From Rhodospirillaceae bacterium (GTDB lineage: Bacteria > Pseudomonadota > Alphaproteobacteria > UBA8366): 64,000 bases of DNA. The position numbers and the translations under genes are program-made. The stretch covers positions 1-64,000 of the forward strand of contig PBKG01000016.1 in NCBI GenBank assembly GCA_002722095.1, in the 5' to 3' direction. Below are positions 62,775-64,000 of the stretch, piece by piece (the stretch's first letter is position 1; each line of letters starts with the position of its first letter). The notes under the pieces were generated by a model. The model was given only the letters and a program-made list of their open reading frames with translations, was not told where the DNA came from and ran no database searches.

Positions 62775-62780
62775 CGCCGC

Positions 62781-63635
62781 TCACCCCTGCAACATCTCGA
62801 GGGCCATGGAGTTGAATTCCTCGGCGGCTTCGTAAGGCGTCCAATGACCTGCGTCCGGGATAACCCGAAAGTCGGAACCCGGCTGGACTTCTTCAAAGAC
62901 GGCTCGCCGCTCGTCCATATACATCTCGGCATAAATGTCTTTCTCGCCCCAAATACCGAGCAACGTGCCTTTCAATTTCGGCAATGCGTCTAGCAAAGCC
63001 GGCGTACTGGCAATATGGCGCGACTTCATGCGAGCGCGGCGCGTATTCCGATCCTGCAGACAAACCGCAACGTCATCGACCTTGGCGGGATCACCGAACA
63101 TGATGACTTCCAGATTGCGCCGATGACAGGCAAGCCGTTCTTCTTCGGTATCCGCCTTGCGCCAATCCTTCAGCCCCGATACCGGACCCTTCTGGCAATC
63201 GAGACCGTTGGAGCCGACGACAAGCAATTTGTGAACACGTTCACCCTGCCAAACCGCCGTGTTGCCGGCCATGATCCCACCGAAAGAAAATCCGCAAAGC
63301 CGCAGCCTGGTCGGCGGAGGCAAAATATGGTCGAGCCCGTCCGACAGGATTTTACTGATATTGGGCGCATCGTGCGGCTCCGGTGCCATCGCCGAGTCCC
63401 CGTGGCAAGGAATATCCGGACAGACAACCTGAAAATGTTCAGCGAAATATTCGATATTATTGATCCAGTGCATCCAGCTACCGAAACCGCCATGGAAGAA
63501 AACCAGCGGCTCGCCTTCGCCCCAAAGATGCCAGACCATCTCGTCGTCGCCGCAGGGCGAGGTCCGCACCTCCGCTTTGGCTTCGATGGCTGCGATATGT
63601 TCTTCCGCTGTCATATCTTCATCCAACCTTGGCAT
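62781..63635 (-). CDS. Alpha/beta hydrolase (tandem copy 3)
   Basis: I start at ATG 63635, giving 284 residues; the upstream frame overlaps the next hydrolase's end. Nucleophile Ser is in GFSFGGIM, acid in IWGEKDIYAE and His in DAGHWTPYEAAE. Its start overlaps the stop of copy 4, suggesting coupled translation. Confidence 0.88.
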   Translation of the reverse strand: MPRLDEDMTAEEHIAAIEAKAEVRTSPCGDDEMVWHLWGEGEPLVFFHGGFGSWMHWINNIEYFAEHFQVVCPDIPCHGDSAMAPEPHDAPNISKILSDGLDHILPPPTRLRLCGFSFGGIMAGNTAVWQGERVHKLLVVGSNGLDCQKGPVSGLKDWRKADTEEERLACHRRNLEVIMFGDPAKVDDVAVCLQDRNTRRARMKSRHIASTPALLDALPKLKGTLLGIWGEKDIYAEMYMDERRAVFEEVQPGSDFRVIPDAGHWTPYEAAEEFNSMALEMLQG

Positions 63636-64000
63636 CCGTTTCTCGGGTATTGACCCCCAGCTGTTCCAGGGCGATCCGATTGAAGGCTTCCGGTGCCTCA
63701 TACATCACCCAATGCCCCGCCTCGTCAATAACCCGGCAATCGGCGCCGGGGCATACCTTTTGAATGAATTCCATCCGTTGGTCGAGGCTAGGGATTGCGT
63801 AGATATCGCCCCGTCCCCAAATGCCGCTCAGCGGTATGCTTACCTGTTCAAGCGCCTGGCCAAGCGTATCGGTACCCGCGATGCGATAACTGCGAAGCCG
63901 CGCGCGGGCGACATTCTCTGATTGGAGATAGACCGCCTGGTCGTCAATGTTGTCGGGATCGCCAATCATCAAAATGCCCAGATTATGGCGATGAACGGCG
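63619..64000 (-). CDS. Alpha/beta hydrolase (tandem copy 4, 5' end outside window)
   Basis: The C-terminal 126 residues or so are visible, running off the window edge. The shared 'HRHNLGILMIGDPDNIDDQAV' pattern, acid in GIWGRGDIYAI and His in EAGHWVMYEAPE match the other copies. The nucleophile elbow lies beyond the window. Its stop overlaps copy 3 by 17 nt. Confidence 0.88.
   Translation of the reverse strand, partial: AVHRHNLGILMIGDPDNIDDQAVYLQSENVARARLRSYRIAGTDTLGQALEQVSIPLSGIWGRGDIYAIPSLDQRMEFIQKVCPGADCRVIDEAGHWVMYEAPEAFNRIALEQLGVNTRETDAKVG

Overview
The window looks like chromosomal DNA from a GC-rich, Gram-negative alphaproteobacterium, probably marine and Rhodospirillales-like. This rests on a tripartite TRAP transporter, many TauD/TfdA dioxygenases, an outer-membrane porin, and a typical alphaproteobacterial housekeeping set (dcd, murA, DUF2948, hisD, UPF0262, maf, rng, yacG, tRNA-Phe). 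TGA is an ordinary stop codon for many genes here. In one gene it is almost certainly read as selenocysteine.

Region 1 (1-9 kb): a TauD-type dioxygenase and a thioredoxin-reductase-like flavoprotein lie on the minus strand. Divergent from them is a UGSC-family selenoprotein (2040-2585, in-frame TGA at 2337-2339, SECIS-like hairpin just downstream). A conserved partner gene, a TakP-like TRAP transporter (dctPQM), an amidase and two small membrane proteins follow. Region 2 (9-18.6 kb): an oxidative catabolism block with four more TauD paralogues, a TIGR02466-type oxygenase, a divergent argininosuccinate-lyase-like protein, a GMC oxidoreductase, a DAO-type flavoprotein and a cupin.

Region 3 (18.7-36.7 kb): the housekeeping cluster, all on the minus strand, is split between DUF2948 and hisD by about 11 kb of catabolic genes. 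The inserted block holds a SucCD-like ligase pair, a carboxyltransferase, another TauD, queE, two MmgE/PrpD genes around a tricarballylate-dehydrogenase-like flavoprotein, a methyltransferase and an NTF2-like protein. A tRNA-Thr and a 25-bp copy of its anticodon arm lie upstream of dcd.

Region 4 (36.7-48.3 kb): a DUF4440-like protein, recQ, a BLUF photoreceptor, a hydroxyacid dehydrogenase, a porin and a PAS protein. Then comes a second cassette: GST, SucC-like, SucD-like, carboxyltransferase and MBL-fold hydrolase. Region 5 (48.3-64 kb): two metallophosphoesterases around a cupin, an aldehyde dehydrogenase - PrpD - gamma-glutamyltransferase operon, a fused two-half ABC exporter, and four tandem alpha/beta hydrolases, the last cut by the window end.

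The most notable items are the selenoprotein locus and the twice-occurring SucCD-like plus carboxyltransferase cassette, whose ligase beta subunits have lost canonical succinyl-CoA synthetase residues and which has no biotin carboxylase nearby. No classical DNA-binding regulator gene was recognised in the whole 64 kb.
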